Shown here: piece by piece, positions 34,460 through 43,451 of the stretch
Position numbering within the stretch: position 1 is the first letter of the stretch
Layout: the number at the start of each line of letters is the position of its first letter
Assembly: GCF_030164465.1 (NCBI RefSeq)
Contig: NZ_JASNJE010000002.1
Span: forward strand, 205,266 to 269,265
Reading direction: 5' to 3'
DNA length: 64,000 nt
Source: Sedimentitalea xiamensis
GTDB taxonomy: Bacteria; Pseudomonadota; Alphaproteobacteria; Rhodobacterales; Rhodobacteraceae
The notes under the pieces: model-generated
What the model was told of the DNA's origin: nothing
The model's input: the letters and a program-made list of their open reading frames with translations, nothing else
The model's database searches: none
Translations under genes and position numbers: made by a program

Positions 34460-35851
34460 ATGCGCCGCCTCAGCGCCATCTTGATCGCGGATATCGAAGG
34501 GTTCTCCAGCCTTGTCGAAACCGACGAGGACGCGGTCCTGAACCGTCAGCAGGGTCTGCGTGATCTTGTGATCGATCCCGCCATCTCGGATGCGGGAGGA
34601 CAGGTGGTGAAATCCACCGGCGACGGTTTCCTCGCCGAATTCGCCTCGGTCCGCGCGGCCATCGAATGCGCGATCGCATTGCAGCAGGCGCTGGCCGAAA
34701 CCGAGACCGCCCGGCCCGAGACAACCCGGCTGCGCTACCGCATGGGCCTGCATGCGGGCGATGTCACGCCGCAGGGCGACGACCTCATGGGCGACACGGT
34801 GAACCTGGCCGCGCGGCTGGAAAGCCTGTCGGCGGCGGGCGGTCTCTGCATCTCCGACGCGGCCTGGCAGATGCTGCCCCCCGGCCTGCAGGACGGGTTC
34901 AGCGATCTCGGCATCCAGCGGGTCCACAACCTCGCCCGCCCGGTGCGCGTCTGGCAGTGGCGCGCGGAACCGCAGCAGGCCTTCAGCCCGTTCGACGACG
35001 AAGCCCAGGCCCAGAAGATCGGGTTCTGCGCCGCCCCGGACGGGGTGATGCTGGCCCATGCGGAAATCGGCAGCGGTCCGACCGTGTTCAAGGCGCCCAA
35101 CTGGATCAATCACCTGGATTACGACTGGCGCAGCCCGATCGCCGGGCCGGGGCTTGCCCGCATCGCCCGGCATCACCGGCTGGTGCGCTTCGATCAGCGC
35201 GGCAACGGCCTGTCCGACTGGGATGTGGACGAACTGTCCGAAGATTCGATGATCTCGGATATGGACGCGGTGGTGCAGGCCACCGGGCTGGCCAGCTTCG
35301 CCCTGTTCGGCCAGTCGCAGGGCTGCGCCTTTTCGATCCGCTACGCCGCCGAAAACCCGGACAAGGTGGCCTGCCTGGTGCTTCTTGGCGGCTATGCGCG
35401 CGGCGCGCTTTGCCGGGGTGCGCCGGAACAGGCGGCGCTGCACCAAGCCACGAACACCCTGATCCGCGAGGGCTGGGGCTCGGCCAACCCGGCTTACCGC
35501 AATGTCTTCACCGAATCGATGATCCCCGAGGCGTCTCCGCAGCAAAAGGCGCAATGGGACGAACGCCAGCGGGTGACCACCTCGCCGGCAAACGCCGCGC
35601 GGATCAACGACATGAACGCGCATGTGGACGTGTCCGCGCTGGCCCGCAAGGTGACCGCCCCGGCGCTGGTCTTCCATGCCGAAGGCGACCGGCGCATCCC
35701 GCTCGACGAAGGCCGGCGGATGGCTGCCCTGCTGCCAAATTCCGAGTTCATCGCCCTGCCCGGTTCCAACCACATCCTGATCGAAGGCACGGAAGCCTTC
35801 GACATCTTTCACGAACAGTTCCGTCTCTTCGTCGCCCGCCATCTCGGTTGA
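34460..35851 (+). CDS. Class III adenylate/guanylate cyclase fused to an alpha/beta hydrolase
   Basis: 463 residues. Residues 1-175 are a class III cyclase catalytic domain: metal-binding Asp in LIADIEGFSSLVETD, second Asp in KSTGDGFLAEF, and MGDTVNLAARLESL. Residues ~195-460 are an alpha/beta hydrolase: oxyanion region HLDYDWRSPIAGPGLARIAR, RFDQRGNGLSD, nucleophile FGQSQGCAFS, acid around FHAEGDRRIPL, and catalytic His in GSNHILIEG. Whether both halves are active is unknown. The ATG at 34460 follows AAGGGG; a TTG 21 bases earlier is less likely. It stands alone, after fpr. Confidence 0.9.
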   Translation: MRRLSAILIADIEGFSSLVETDEDAVLNRQQGLRDLVIDPAISDAGGQVVKSTGDGFLAEFASVRAAIECAIALQQALAETETARPETTRLRYRMGLHAGDVTPQGDDLMGDTVNLAARLESLSAAGGLCISDAAWQMLPPGLQDGFSDLGIQRVHNLARPVRVWQWRAEPQQAFSPFDDEAQAQKIGFCAAPDGVMLAHAEIGSGPTVFKAPNWINHLDYDWRSPIAGPGLARIARHHRLVRFDQRGNGLSDWDVDELSEDSMISDMDAVVQATGLASFALFGQSQGCAFSIRYAAENPDKVACLVLLGGYARGALCRGAPEQAALHQATNTLIREGWGSANPAYRNVFTESMIPEASPQQKAQWDERQRVTTSPANAARINDMNAHVDVSALARKVTAPALVFHAEGDRRIPLDEGRRMAALLPNSEFIALPGSNHILIEGTEAFDIFHEQFRLFVARHLG

Positions 35852-36210
35852 TCCGCCCGCGCTTTCAATCGCAAACGCCACGCCCGTCCTCGCGGACCGG
35901 CGAGCCGGACGAAACCGGACAGGTCGCGCCGATCCGGGTCAGTGTCCCAAGACCGACCTGATCCGCGCCAACGCCGTCTTGAGCAGGTCCGGATCGCCGG
36001 TTTCACGGCAATCTCCCAAGCTTTTCCGGAGAAGCCGAACCGGCGCCGCGTTCTGACCCGTTCCCTGTCGCCGAAGCCGGCAATATGACGAACAGACGCC
36101 TTTGGACACCATGCATCCGATTTTATCGGCAACGAATTGCGACTTGAACAGGAACGCGGGCAAAGCTAGGTTTGCGCTTCATAAATTCCAACGATCAAAG
36201 GAACGATTCC
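35852..36210. other. Intergenic region before infC
   Basis: About 360 bases with no convincing gene. A minus-strand frame at 35939-36163 could encode 74 residues (ending LLKTALARIRSVLGH), but it has no good ribosome site and no family I know. The infC leader and promoter must lie here. Confidence 0.4.
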
Positions 36211-36759
36211 ATAGCCCGCAGACCCCACAACGCGCCGCCGACCCGCGACACCGGCCCGCGCGTCAACGACAGCATCCGCGCTCCCGAAATCCGCCTCATC
36301 GGCGCAGACGGAGAAAACGTAGGTGTCGTCACACCCGCCCGCGCCATGGTCATGGCCGAAGAAGCCGGGCTTGATCTTGTCGAGATTTCGCCCAATGCAA
36401 ACCCGCCCGTTTGCAAGATAATGGACTTCGGCAAGTTCAAGTACGAAACGCAAAAGCGCGAGGCCGAAGCGCGCAAGAAACAGAAGATCATCGAGATCAA
36501 GGAAGTCAAATTCCGCCCGAACACGGACACCAACGATTACAATGTCAAGATGCGCAATGTGTTCAAGTTCCTGGAAAACGGCGACAAGGTGAAGGTGACG
36601 CTGAGATTTCGCGGACGCGAGATGGCGCATCAGAATCTGGGACGCGAGTTGCTGGAACGCGTTGCCGAAGACACAAAGGATGTCGGCCGGGTCGAAAACT
36701 TTCCCAAGATGGAAGGCCGCCAGATGATCATGCTGATCGGCCCCCTGCCGAACAAATAG
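36211..36759 (+). CDS. infC: Translation initiation factor IF-3 with a probable AUA start
   Basis: 182 residues. N-terminal domain [19 protein letters not shown], linker helix [20 protein letters not shown], and C-terminal domain with [20 protein letters not shown]. Binds 30S subunits and controls start-codon fidelity. No ATG exists at the expected start. An ATA at 36211 stands 8 bases after AAAGGA and gives the usual family N-terminus (ARRPHNAPP). Non-standard starts in infC are known to serve autoregulation. A TTG at 36172 in frame is the alternative. No rpmI-rplT follows. Confidence 0.93.
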   Translation: MARRPHNAPPTRDTGPRVNDSIRAPEIRLIGADGENVGVVTPARAMVMAEEAGLDLVEISPNANPPVCKIMDFGKFKYETQKREAEARKKQKIIEIKEVKFRPNTDTNDYNVKMRNVFKFLENGDKVKVTLRFRGREMAHQNLGRELLERVAEDTKDVGRVENFPKMEGRQMIMLIGPLPNK

Positions 36760-36790
36760 GTCTGTCGCACCGCGCCGATGCCCGCTTCCG

Positions 36791-36813
36791 ACACCCGGCC
36801 CCGCGCCGGGTGT
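36791..36813 (+). terminator. Hairpin terminator after infC
   Basis: Perfect 9-bp stem ACACCCGGC / GCCGGGTGT with a five-base loop, 31 bases after the infC stop, followed by CTTGCGTT. The T-run is weak. Confidence 0.6.
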
Positions 36814-37045
36814 CTTGCGTTCCGGTCCGCGTTTTCCCCGCCTTGACGGCGCCACCGCCGGGAAACGTCCATCAGGCGGGTCAAGCCTCCGGAACGGGGA
36901 AATGCCGCCTGTCCGTCCCCCCCGGCAAGGAAACCTTGACCGAATCCCGCGCCGGGCAGACCATGTGCTCGACGGCAGGCTGAAGAAACAGGCGAATTCC
37001 GGCGAGACTCCGATCGCGGCAGCGTATCGACTGGGAGGACATACC

Positions 37046-38446
37046 TTGAACTTGCGACCCGATCCGACATTTCACGCATCCCCGAAACTGGCCATGCAGG
37101 CGCCGGTTGAAACCATCGCCTATACCCTGCTGCTCAGCCCGGACGGAAGCCGGCCCGATGGGCTGGCTGTTGTGGATGTAAACCCGAAATCAGACAGTTA
37201 CGGAAAAATTCTGCATACCGTCATGATGCCCAACAAGGGGGACGAATTTCACCACTTCGGCTGGAACGCCTGCTCGTCGGCGCTGTCCCCGCTCAGCGGC
37301 CATGCCTTTCTGGAACGGCGCTACCTGATCATCCCCGGCATCCGCTCATCCCGGATCTACGTGATCGACGTGAAGGAGCCGCTCAAAGCCTCCATCCACA
37401 AGATCATCGAGCCCGAGGAGGTCTTTGCCAAGACCGGCTATTCGCGCCCCCATACGATCCATTGCGGCCCCGAAGGCATCTATGTATCGACGCTCGGCGG
37501 CGGCGGACAGGATGGCACGGACGGACCTCCGGGCATCTTCATCATGGATTGCCAGACCTTCGACATCATCGGCCGCTATGAGATGGACCGCGGCATCCAG
37601 GACAAGCACTATGACTTCTGGTGGAACCTGCCGCGCGACTACATGGTCAGCTCCGAATGGGCCCTGCCTCCGCAATTCGAGAACGGCCTCGTGGCCGAAG
37701 ACCTGCTGTCCAACAAATACGGCCACGCGATCCATTTCTGGGATCTGCGGGGCCGCAAGAACGTCCAGACGATAGACCTGGGGGAAAACCACCAGATGGC
37801 GCTCGAAATCCGTCCGGCCCATGATCCGGTCAAGGAATACGGCTTCTGCGGCGTGGTCGTGGACACCACGAATCTCCAGGGGGCGATCTTCACCTGGTGG
37901 CGCGACAAGGACGGCACCTGGCAGGCCAGGAAGACGATCACCATCGACCCGGCGCCGGCGGATCCGGAGGATCTGCCCGAACTTCTGAAAGGGTTTTCCG
38001 CGGTTCCACCGCTGGTCACGGACATCGATCTCAGTCTGGATGACAGGTATCTCTATGTCTCGTGCTGGGGCCTGGGCGAAATGCATCAGTACGATGTGTC
38101 CGACCCGATGAATCCGACCCTGGCCGGCAAGGTGAAAATCGGCGGGATCGTCGCCAGGACGCCCCATCCCAACGGCAAGCCCTTCGGCTATGGCCCGCAG
38201 ATGGTCGAAATCAGCCGTGACGGAAAACGGGTCTACTGGACCAACTCCCTCTACTCGACCTGGGACGACCAGTTCTATCCGGGCGATCGGGGCGCGGCGA
38301 TGGTGATGGCGCATGTCGGCGAAAACGGCGGCCTGACGCTGGCCGAAGACTTCTGGGTCGACTTTCCCGAAGGCTACCGATCGCACCAGATCCGGCTGGA
38401 AGGCGGCGACTGTTCCACCGACAGTTTCTGCTATCCTTCTGCCTGA
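37046..38446 (+). CDS. mtoX: Selenium-binding protein 56 family, methanethiol oxidase-like
   Basis: 466 residues. Beta-propeller protein of the SBP56/MtoX family, which oxidises methanethiol to formaldehyde, sulfide and peroxide. Conserved segments: HHFGWNACSSALSP with the family's reactive Cys, YSRPHTIHCGPEGIYVSTLG, KHYDFWWNLPRDYMVSSEWA, YGHAIHFWDLRGRK, and the SCWGLGEMHQYDVSDP and NSLYSTWDDQFYP motifs with the His-rich copper-site residues. No signal peptide is obvious in this start. The TTG at 37046 follows GGGAGGA; a longer frame is open upstream. Followed after three bases by a membrane protein gene, so they form an operon. Methanethiol use would suit a DMSP-degrading marine roseobacter. 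Confidence 0.9.
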   Translation: MNLRPDPTFHASPKLAMQAPVETIAYTLLLSPDGSRPDGLAVVDVNPKSDSYGKILHTVMMPNKGDEFHHFGWNACSSALSPLSGHAFLERRYLIIPGIRSSRIYVIDVKEPLKASIHKIIEPEEVFAKTGYSRPHTIHCGPEGIYVSTLGGGGQDGTDGPPGIFIMDCQTFDIIGRYEMDRGIQDKHYDFWWNLPRDYMVSSEWALPPQFENGLVAEDLLSNKYGHAIHFWDLRGRKNVQTIDLGENHQMALEIRPAHDPVKEYGFCGVVVDTTNLQGAIFTWWRDKDGTWQARKTITIDPAPADPEDLPELLKGFSAVPPLVTDIDLSLDDRYLYVSCWGLGEMHQYDVSDPMNPTLAGKVKIGGIVARTPHPNGKPFGYGPQMVEISRDGKRVYWTNSLYSTWDDQFYPGDRGAAMVMAHVGENGGLTLAEDFWVDFPEGYRSHQIRLEGGDCSTDSFCYPSA

Positions 38447-38449
38447 TCC

Positions 38450-39112
38450 TTGAGCGACCTGTTCAGCACCACGGCCGGTCTCTGGCTGGCCGTGGTCATC
38501 AGCGGTCTTTATCACGGGCTGAATCCCGGCATGGGATGGCCTCTTGCGGTGTCCTCGGCGCTGATGGAACGGCGCGGCGGCGCGCTGCTTTCCGCACTCG
38601 CCGCCCTGACAGCCGGGCATTTCCTGGCGATGATGGCCATCCTGTTGCCGGTCTCCGCCATGACGGCGCTCCTGTCCTACGAACGGCCCTTGCGGATCGC
38701 CGCCGGGCTGGTGGTGATCGGCATGGGTCTGTGGCTGCTCTTCAACCGGCGCCACCCCCGGTTCCTGGCACGGATACCGCCCACCCGGCTCGTTCTCTGG
38801 TCATTTCTGGTGGCCATCGTCCACGGGGCGGCCCTGATGCTGGTTCCGATCTATCTCGGACTTTGCGGAACCGAAGATCTGGACGCCGGACATCGCGCGG
38901 CAGCCGGCCTGATGATCCGGAACGCCGGCCTGACCCTGGGAGTGGCCGTCGTCCACACGCTGGCCATGCTCGCCGCCGGGGGCGCCCTGGCAGTCGCGGT
39001 CTACCGCTGGCTGGGTTTGCAATTCCTGGCGCGCAGCTGGTTCGATCTCGAAACCCTCTGGGGGCTGAGCCTCGTGCTTGTCGGCGCGCTCGGCCTCTGG
39101 TCCGCCATCTAA
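38450..39112 (+). CDS. Multi-spanning membrane protein coupled to the methanethiol oxidase-like gene
   Basis: 220 residues, about six membrane helices, no family firmly recognised. The N-terminal motif VISGLYHGLNPGMGWPLAVS with a His-Gly-x-Asn-Pro core recalls NicO/UreH-type metal or small-molecule transporters, and a second similar motif IVHGAALMLVPIYLG follows in the second half, suggesting an inverted-repeat transporter. The start is a TTG at 38450, three bases after the upstream stop; this implies coupled translation. It may deliver a metal for, or export a product of, the MtoX-like enzyme (inference). Confidence 0.7.
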   Translation: MSDLFSTTAGLWLAVVISGLYHGLNPGMGWPLAVSSALMERRGGALLSALAALTAGHFLAMMAILLPVSAMTALLSYERPLRIAAGLVVIGMGLWLLFNRRHPRFLARIPPTRLVLWSFLVAIVHGAALMLVPIYLGLCGTEDLDAGHRAAAGLMIRNAGLTLGVAVVHTLAMLAAGGALAVAVYRWLGLQFLARSWFDLETLWGLSLVLVGALGLWSAI

Positions 39113-39447
39113 TCCCTTGGCTGGCGTCCCGGAACCATGGCCGCGCCCAGTTCGATCATCCGGCCGGTCGCTTCCGTGTATTGATCGATCGCGGTCCGGA
39201 TGAATTCCGCCTGAAAGCGCCGAAGCTCTTCCAGATCCCGGCAATGCAGCAACCCGTGCAGCAGCGTCGCGTCCTCTTTCATCCTTTCGGAAAGGAAATT
39301 GAACGCCTCGTCGCCAAGGCTGCGCATCCTTTCCATCCCGTCCACCCCCATCCAGGACATGGAATTGAGACCGTGCCTCTGCATCTGCACGATCGCATCG
39401 GCAATGCTGGCGGCGGCGTCCGGAGTTTGCCTGTTGGGTTTCGCCAT
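39109..39447 (-). CDS. Phasin-like protein
   Basis: 112 residues, helical, with the pattern of the phasin family: FNFLSERMKEDATLLHGLLH, then CRDLEELRRFQAEFIRTAID and QYTEATGRMIELGA. Phasins coat polyhydroxyalkanoate granules. No other PHA gene is adjacent. Its stop overlaps that of the converging membrane gene by four bases. Confidence 0.75.
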   Translation of the reverse strand: MAKPNRQTPDAAASIADAIVQMQRHGLNSMSWMGVDGMERMRSLGDEAFNFLSERMKEDATLLHGLLHCRDLEELRRFQAEFIRTAIDQYTEATGRMIELGAAMVPGRQPRD

Positions 39448-39524
39448 GGGGATATCCTCAAGAAACGCGTCTGCTTCCTATGGTGCATCCGCCGCTTCCG
39501 GGCCTTGATATCGATCAACAGATA

Positions 39525-39551
39525 ACCGCCCCGCCGGTTCGGCGGGGCGGT
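39525..39551 (-). terminator. Terminator of the cox operon
   Basis: Perfect 12-bp inverted repeat ACCGCCCCGCCG / CGGCGGGGCGGT with a three-base loop, 8 bases beyond the stop of coxM on the minus strand. The following sequence is TATCTG, so the T-tract is short, but the stem is very strong. Confidence 0.7.
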
Positions 39552-39558
39552 ATCCCTG

Positions 39559-40347
39559 TCACCCCACGGCCCTGATGGCGCGTTTTGTCATGACGGAGAC
39601 GAGGTGTGCGCGGTATTCCTTTGTGCCGTGCAGGTCCGCGATCATGTTTTCGGGGGCGATGGCGAGGCCGGTGAGGGCGTCGGCGCGGAACTCCTTGTTC
39701 AGCGCCTCCTCGGCTTCGCTCCAGCGGAACACGCCGTCCTCGGAGGCGCCGGTCACCGCCACACGCACGCCCTCGGCGAAGCGCGCCAAGAACACCCCGA
39801 CCAGCGCGAACCGCGACGCCGGCTGCTCGAACTTCTGATAGCTCGCCGCCTGCGGCACCGGAAAGCGCACCGCGGTGACGATCTCGCCCTCGTGCAGCGC
39901 CGTGGTGAACATGCCCTGGAAATAATCGTCCGCCGCGATCTCGCGGCTGCTGGTCACGATGGTCGCCCCCGAAGCCAGCGCGGCCGAAGGATAGCAGGCC
40001 GCCGGATCGTTGTTGGCCAGCGACCCGCCGATGGTGCCGCGGTTGCGCACCGCCGGGTCGCCGATATTGCCCGCCAGCGCCGCCAGCGCCGGATAGGCCC
40101 CGGCCGCCTCGCGCGCCACCGTGGCATGGGGCGTGCCGCCGCCGATGGTCACGACGCCATCCACTGCGGAAACCCCCTTCATCTCGGCGATGCCCGCAAG
40201 GCTCACCAGCCGCGACGGGCTCGCCAGCCGCTGCTTCAGCGTCGGGATCAGCGTCTGGCCGCCCCCCAGCGCCATCGCCTCCTCGATCTGCAACGCCGCG
40301 ACCGCCGCCTCGACGCTGCCCGGCTTGTCCACTTCAAAACTGTACAT
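39559..40347 (-). CDS. coxM: CO dehydrogenase-type FAD-binding medium subunit
   Basis: 262 residues. FAD-binding PCMH fold: AMALGGGQTLIPTLKQRLAS and the second FAD motif NIGDPAVRNRGTIGGSLANN. Transfers electrons from the Fe-S subunit to an acceptor. The ATG at 40347 follows GGAGGAG. The gene order on the minus strand is coxG, coxS, coxL, coxM, which differs from the coxMSL order of form I operons and fits form II. Confidence 0.92.
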   Translation of the reverse strand: MYSFEVDKPGSVEAAVAALQIEEAMALGGGQTLIPTLKQRLASPSRLVSLAGIAEMKGVSAVDGVVTIGGGTPHATVAREAAGAYPALAALAGNIGDPAVRNRGTIGGSLANNDPAACYPSAALASGATIVTSSREIAADDYFQGMFTTALHEGEIVTAVRFPVPQAASYQKFEQPASRFALVGVFLARFAEGVRVAVTGASEDGVFRWSEAEEALNKEFRADALTGLAIAPENMIADLHGTKEYRAHLVSVMTKRAIRAVG

Positions 40348-40380
40348 CTCTGTCTCCTCCAAGAGCCCGGGGCCGCCCCC

Positions 40381-40424
40381 TTCCTCTTGCTGAAAATACT
40401 CCGGGGTCCGGGGCAGAGCCCCGG
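40381..40424 (+). repeat. Dispersed intergenic repeat with hairpin, between coxL and coxM
   Basis: CTTCCTCTTGCTGAAAATAC begins at 40380, then TCCGGGGT and a 7-bp hairpin CCGGGGC-AGA-GCCCCGG (40408-40424). Same core as 42881-42932 and 32293-32335. It lies in the transcribed spacer of the operon. Confidence 0.7.
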
Positions 40425-40439
40425 TCCGGACGGTTGAAA

Positions 40440-42803
40440 TCAGCCCTGCAGCGCCGCCCAGACCCGCGCCGGGCTCAGCGGCATGTCGATATGGGTCACG
40501 TCCCGGCCCGCCGACTGCAACGCGTCGACCACCGCGTTGACCACCGAGGGCGGCGACCCGATCGCGCCGGCCTCGCCGCAGCCCTTCACCCCGAGCGGGT
40601 TGTGGGTGCAGGGCGTGACGCAGGAATGATCCACCGTGTAGAACGGCAGGTCGTCCGCCCGCGGCATCGCGTAATCCATGTAGGACGCGCTCAGCAACTG
40701 GCCGTTCTCGTCATAGACGCAGCCTTCCAGCAGCGCCTGCCCGATCCCCTGGGCGAGCCCGCCATGCACCTGGCCCGACACGATCATCGGGTTGACGATA
40801 TTGCCAAAATCGTCCGCCGCCGTCATCCGCTCGATCGTCACGCGGCCGGTCTCCGGATCCACCTCCACCTCGCAGGCATAGGCGCCCGACGGGTAGGTGA
40901 AGTTCGACGGATCGTAGAACGCCGTCTCCTCGAGACCCGGCTCGATATCCTCCAGCGGATAGTTGTGCGGCACATAGGCCGCCAGGGTGACATCGCCCCA
41001 GGCCACCGACTTGTCGGTCCCCGCGACGGAAAACTGCCCGTCCTTCAGCTCGATGTCGCTCTCGGACGCCTCCATCAGATGCGCCGCGATCCGCTTCGCC
41101 TTGTTGATGATCTTCTCGGTCGCCCGCACCATGGCGCTGCCCCCCACCGCGAGGGAACGCGACCCGTAGGTGCCCATCCCCATCGGCGTGTTCGCCGTGT
41201 CGCCATGCACGATCTCGACCATGCTCTCGTCGATCCCGATCATCTCGGCGATGACCTGCGGAAACGCCGTCTCATGCCCCTGCCCGTGGGAATGGCTGCC
41301 GGTCATCACGACGAGCCCGCCGGTGGCGTTGACCCGCACCGTGGCGCTCTCGTAAAGCCCGGCGCGCGCGCCAAGCTGCCCCACCAGGTTGGAGGGCGCG
41401 ATGCCGCAGGCCTCGATATAGCAGTTCACCCCCAGCCCGCGCAGCTTGCCCTTCGCCTCGCTCGCCGCCCGGCGCGCCGCGAAACCCGCAAAATCGCCGA
41501 TCTCGATCAGCTTGTCCATCGTCGCGTTGTAATCACCAGTGTCGTATTCCACCGCCACCGGGGTGGCATAGGGGAACTCGGTGATGAAGTTCTGCCGCCT
41601 GAGCGCGACCGGGTCGACCCCCAGCTCGCGCGCCGCCTTGTCGATCACCCGCTCGAGCTGGAACGTCGCCTCCGGCCGCCCGGCCCCGCGATAGGCATCC
41701 ACCGGCACCGTGTTGGTGAAGACCGCCTTGACGTTCACATAGATCAGCGGCGTCTTGTAGTTCCCCGCCATCAGCGTGCCGTGCAGCCAGGTCGGAACCG
41801 AGGGCGCGAAGGTCGACAGATACGCCCCCATATTGGCATGGGTATCGGTGCGCAGCGCCACGAAATTGTTCTCCGCGTCCAGCGCCAGCTCGATCTTCGT
41901 CACGTGATCGCGCCCATGGGCGTCGGACATGAAGGCCTCGCTGCGCGAACTCGTCCACTTGACCGGCCGGTTCACCGCCTTGGCGGCAAAGGTGCAGAAA
42001 GCCTCCTCCGCATAGTGGAAGATCTTGGTGCCGAACCCGCCGCCCACGTCCGGCGCCACCACCCGCAGCTTGTGCTCGGGAATGCCCAGCACGAAGGCCC
42101 CCATCAACAGCCGGATCACATGCGGGTTCTGGGAGGTGGTATAGAGCGTGTGATCCCCGGTCGCCCGGTTGTAATCCCCGACCGCCACCCGCGGCTCCAT
42201 CGGGTTGGCCACCATCCGCTGGTTCACCAGCTCCAGCGTGGTCACATGCGCCGCTTCCTTGATCGCCTTGTCCACCGCCTCGCGGTTCTCCTCGACGAAC
42301 CCCCAGTCATAACAGAGGTTGCCCGCCAGGTCGTCATGCACCTTCGGCGCACCGTCCCGCAGCGCCGCCTTCATGTCGACCACGGCGGGCAGTTCCTCGA
42401 TGTCGAGCTCGATGGCTTCCGCCGCGTCGCGCGCCTGTTCATAGGTGTCGGCCACCACCGCCGCGATCGGGTCGCCCACATGGCGCACCTTGCCCTGCGC
42501 CAGCACCGGGTGCCCCGGCTCGGCCATCGGCTGCCCGTGCCGGTCGGTCACCTGCCAGCCGCAGGGCAGCCCGCCGACGCCCTCGAAATCCGCGCCGGTG
42601 AAGATCCGCACGACACCGGGCATCGCCGCCGCCGCCGCCGTGTCCACCCTGTCGATCCGCCCATGCGCCACGTCCGAGCGCAGGAAATGCACATAGGCCT
42701 GGCCATTCAGGTTGATGTCGTCGGTATAATTGCCGGTCCCGCTCAGAAACCGCACGTCCTCGCGCCGCTTCGGGCTGGCCCCGATCCCGTGATCCTTCGG
42801 CAT
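40440..42803 (-). CDS. coxL: Form II CO dehydrogenase-like molybdopterin large subunit (xanthine oxidase family)
   Basis: 787 residues. Aldehyde oxidase/xanthine dehydrogenase family with DVGGGFGTKIFHYAEEAF, the active-site loop VDAYRGAGRPEATFQ, and VTPCTHNPLGVKGCGEAGAIG with the catalytic Glu. The AYRGAGR loop is that of form II enzymes; form I CO dehydrogenases carry AYxCSFR with the copper-bound Cys, absent here. Actual CO oxidation is therefore doubtful and another aldehyde or heterocycle may be the substrate. Confidence 0.93.
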   Translation of the reverse strand: MPKDHGIGASPKRREDVRFLSGTGNYTDDINLNGQAYVHFLRSDVAHGRIDRVDTAAAAAMPGVVRIFTGADFEGVGGLPCGWQVTDRHGQPMAEPGHPVLAQGKVRHVGDPIAAVVADTYEQARDAAEAIELDIEELPAVVDMKAALRDGAPKVHDDLAGNLCYDWGFVEENREAVDKAIKEAAHVTTLELVNQRMVANPMEPRVAVGDYNRATGDHTLYTTSQNPHVIRLLMGAFVLGIPEHKLRVVAPDVGGGFGTKIFHYAEEAFCTFAAKAVNRPVKWTSSRSEAFMSDAHGRDHVTKIELALDAENNFVALRTDTHANMGAYLSTFAPSVPTWLHGTLMAGNYKTPLIYVNVKAVFTNTVPVDAYRGAGRPEATFQLERVIDKAARELGVDPVALRRQNFITEFPYATPVAVEYDTGDYNATMDKLIEIGDFAGFAARRAASEAKGKLRGLGVNCYIEACGIAPSNLVGQLGARAGLYESATVRVNATGGLVVMTGSHSHGQGHETAFPQVIAEMIGIDESMVEIVHGDTANTPMGMGTYGSRSLAVGGSAMVRATEKIINKAKRIAAHLMEASESDIELKDGQFSVAGTDKSVAWGDVTLAAYVPHNYPLEDIEPGLEETAFYDPSNFTYPSGAYACEVEVDPETGRVTIERMTAADDFGNIVNPMIVSGQVHGGLAQGIGQALLEGCVYDENGQLLSASYMDYAMPRADDLPFYTVDHSCVTPCTHNPLGVKGCGEAGAIGSPPSVVNAVVDALQSAGRDVTHIDMPLSPARVWAALQG

Positions 42804-42880
42804 GTTCTCATTCTCCTTCCCTGGGGCGGCGGGGGGAACCCCGCCCTGCCGCTCTGAAAATCCGGGCCGCGCCCCGCCCC

Positions 42881-42932
42881 CTTCATCTTTGGAAAAATAC
42901 TCCGGGGGGCTGCGGGGGGCTGGCCCCCCGCT
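42881..42932 (+). repeat. Dispersed intergenic repeat with hairpin, between coxS and coxL
   Basis: CTTCATCTTTGGAAAAATAC then TCCGGGGGGC and GC-rich inverted sequence (GCGGGGGGC ... GGCCCCCCGC). Third copy of the element family seen at 32293 and 40381. The remainder of the spacer (42804-42880) is also GC-rich and palindromic. Confidence 0.7.
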
Positions 42933-42933
42933 G

Positions 42934-43419
42934 TTATTCCGCCGCGATGGCGGCCACGTCCTGACCCGACGCCGCCAGGATCGCCTTGACGATGTTGTGA
43001 TAGCCGGTGCACCGGCAGAGATTGCCCTCCAGATACTCCCGGATCTCCGCCTCGCCCGGCGTCGGGTTCTCCTTCAGAAGCGCCGCCGCCGACATCACCA
43101 TCCCCGGCGTGCAGAAACCGCACTGAAGCCCGTGATGATCCTGGAACGCCTGCTGGATCGCGTTCAGGGTCCCGTCCGGCGCCGCCTGCCCCTCGATCGT
43201 GTCCACCGAACGCCCGTCCGCCTCAACCGCGAACATCGTGCAGGACTTCACCGCCTGACCGTCCACATGAACCACGCAGGCCCCGCACTGGCTCGTGTCG
43301 CATCCCACATGCGTCCCCGTCAAACCCAGCCCGTCCCGCAAAAAACCCGACAACAACGTCCGACCCTCAACAACACCAAAACGCTCAACACCATTCACTA
43401 CAATCCGAACTTCAGACAT
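42934..43419 (-). CDS. coxS: CO dehydrogenase-type [2Fe-2S] small subunit
   Basis: 161 residues. N-terminal plant-type ferredoxin domain ([20 protein letters not shown], then a further Cys in VKSC) and C-terminal helical domain with the second cluster ([12 protein letters not shown] and [12 protein letters not shown]). Passes electrons from the molybdenum subunit to the FAD subunit. Confidence 0.95.
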   Translation of the reverse strand: MSEVRIVVNGVERFGVVEGRTLLSGFLRDGLGLTGTHVGCDTSQCGACVVHVDGQAVKSCTMFAVEADGRSVDTIEGQAAPDGTLNAIQQAFQDHHGLQCGFCTPGMVMSAAALLKENPTPGEAEIREYLEGNLCRCTGYHNIVKAILAASGQDVAAIAAE

Positions 43420-43451
43420 TACAATCTCCCCTCTTCGTTCCGTTTTCTGGC

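Noticed and set aside
39559..42803. True form I CO dehydrogenase
   Set aside because: The active-site loop is AYRGAGR, not the copper-binding AYxCSFR.
40434..42857. 800-residue plus-strand frame antisense to coxL
   Set aside because: Arg/His-rich shadow of the coxL codon bias with no recognisable domain.
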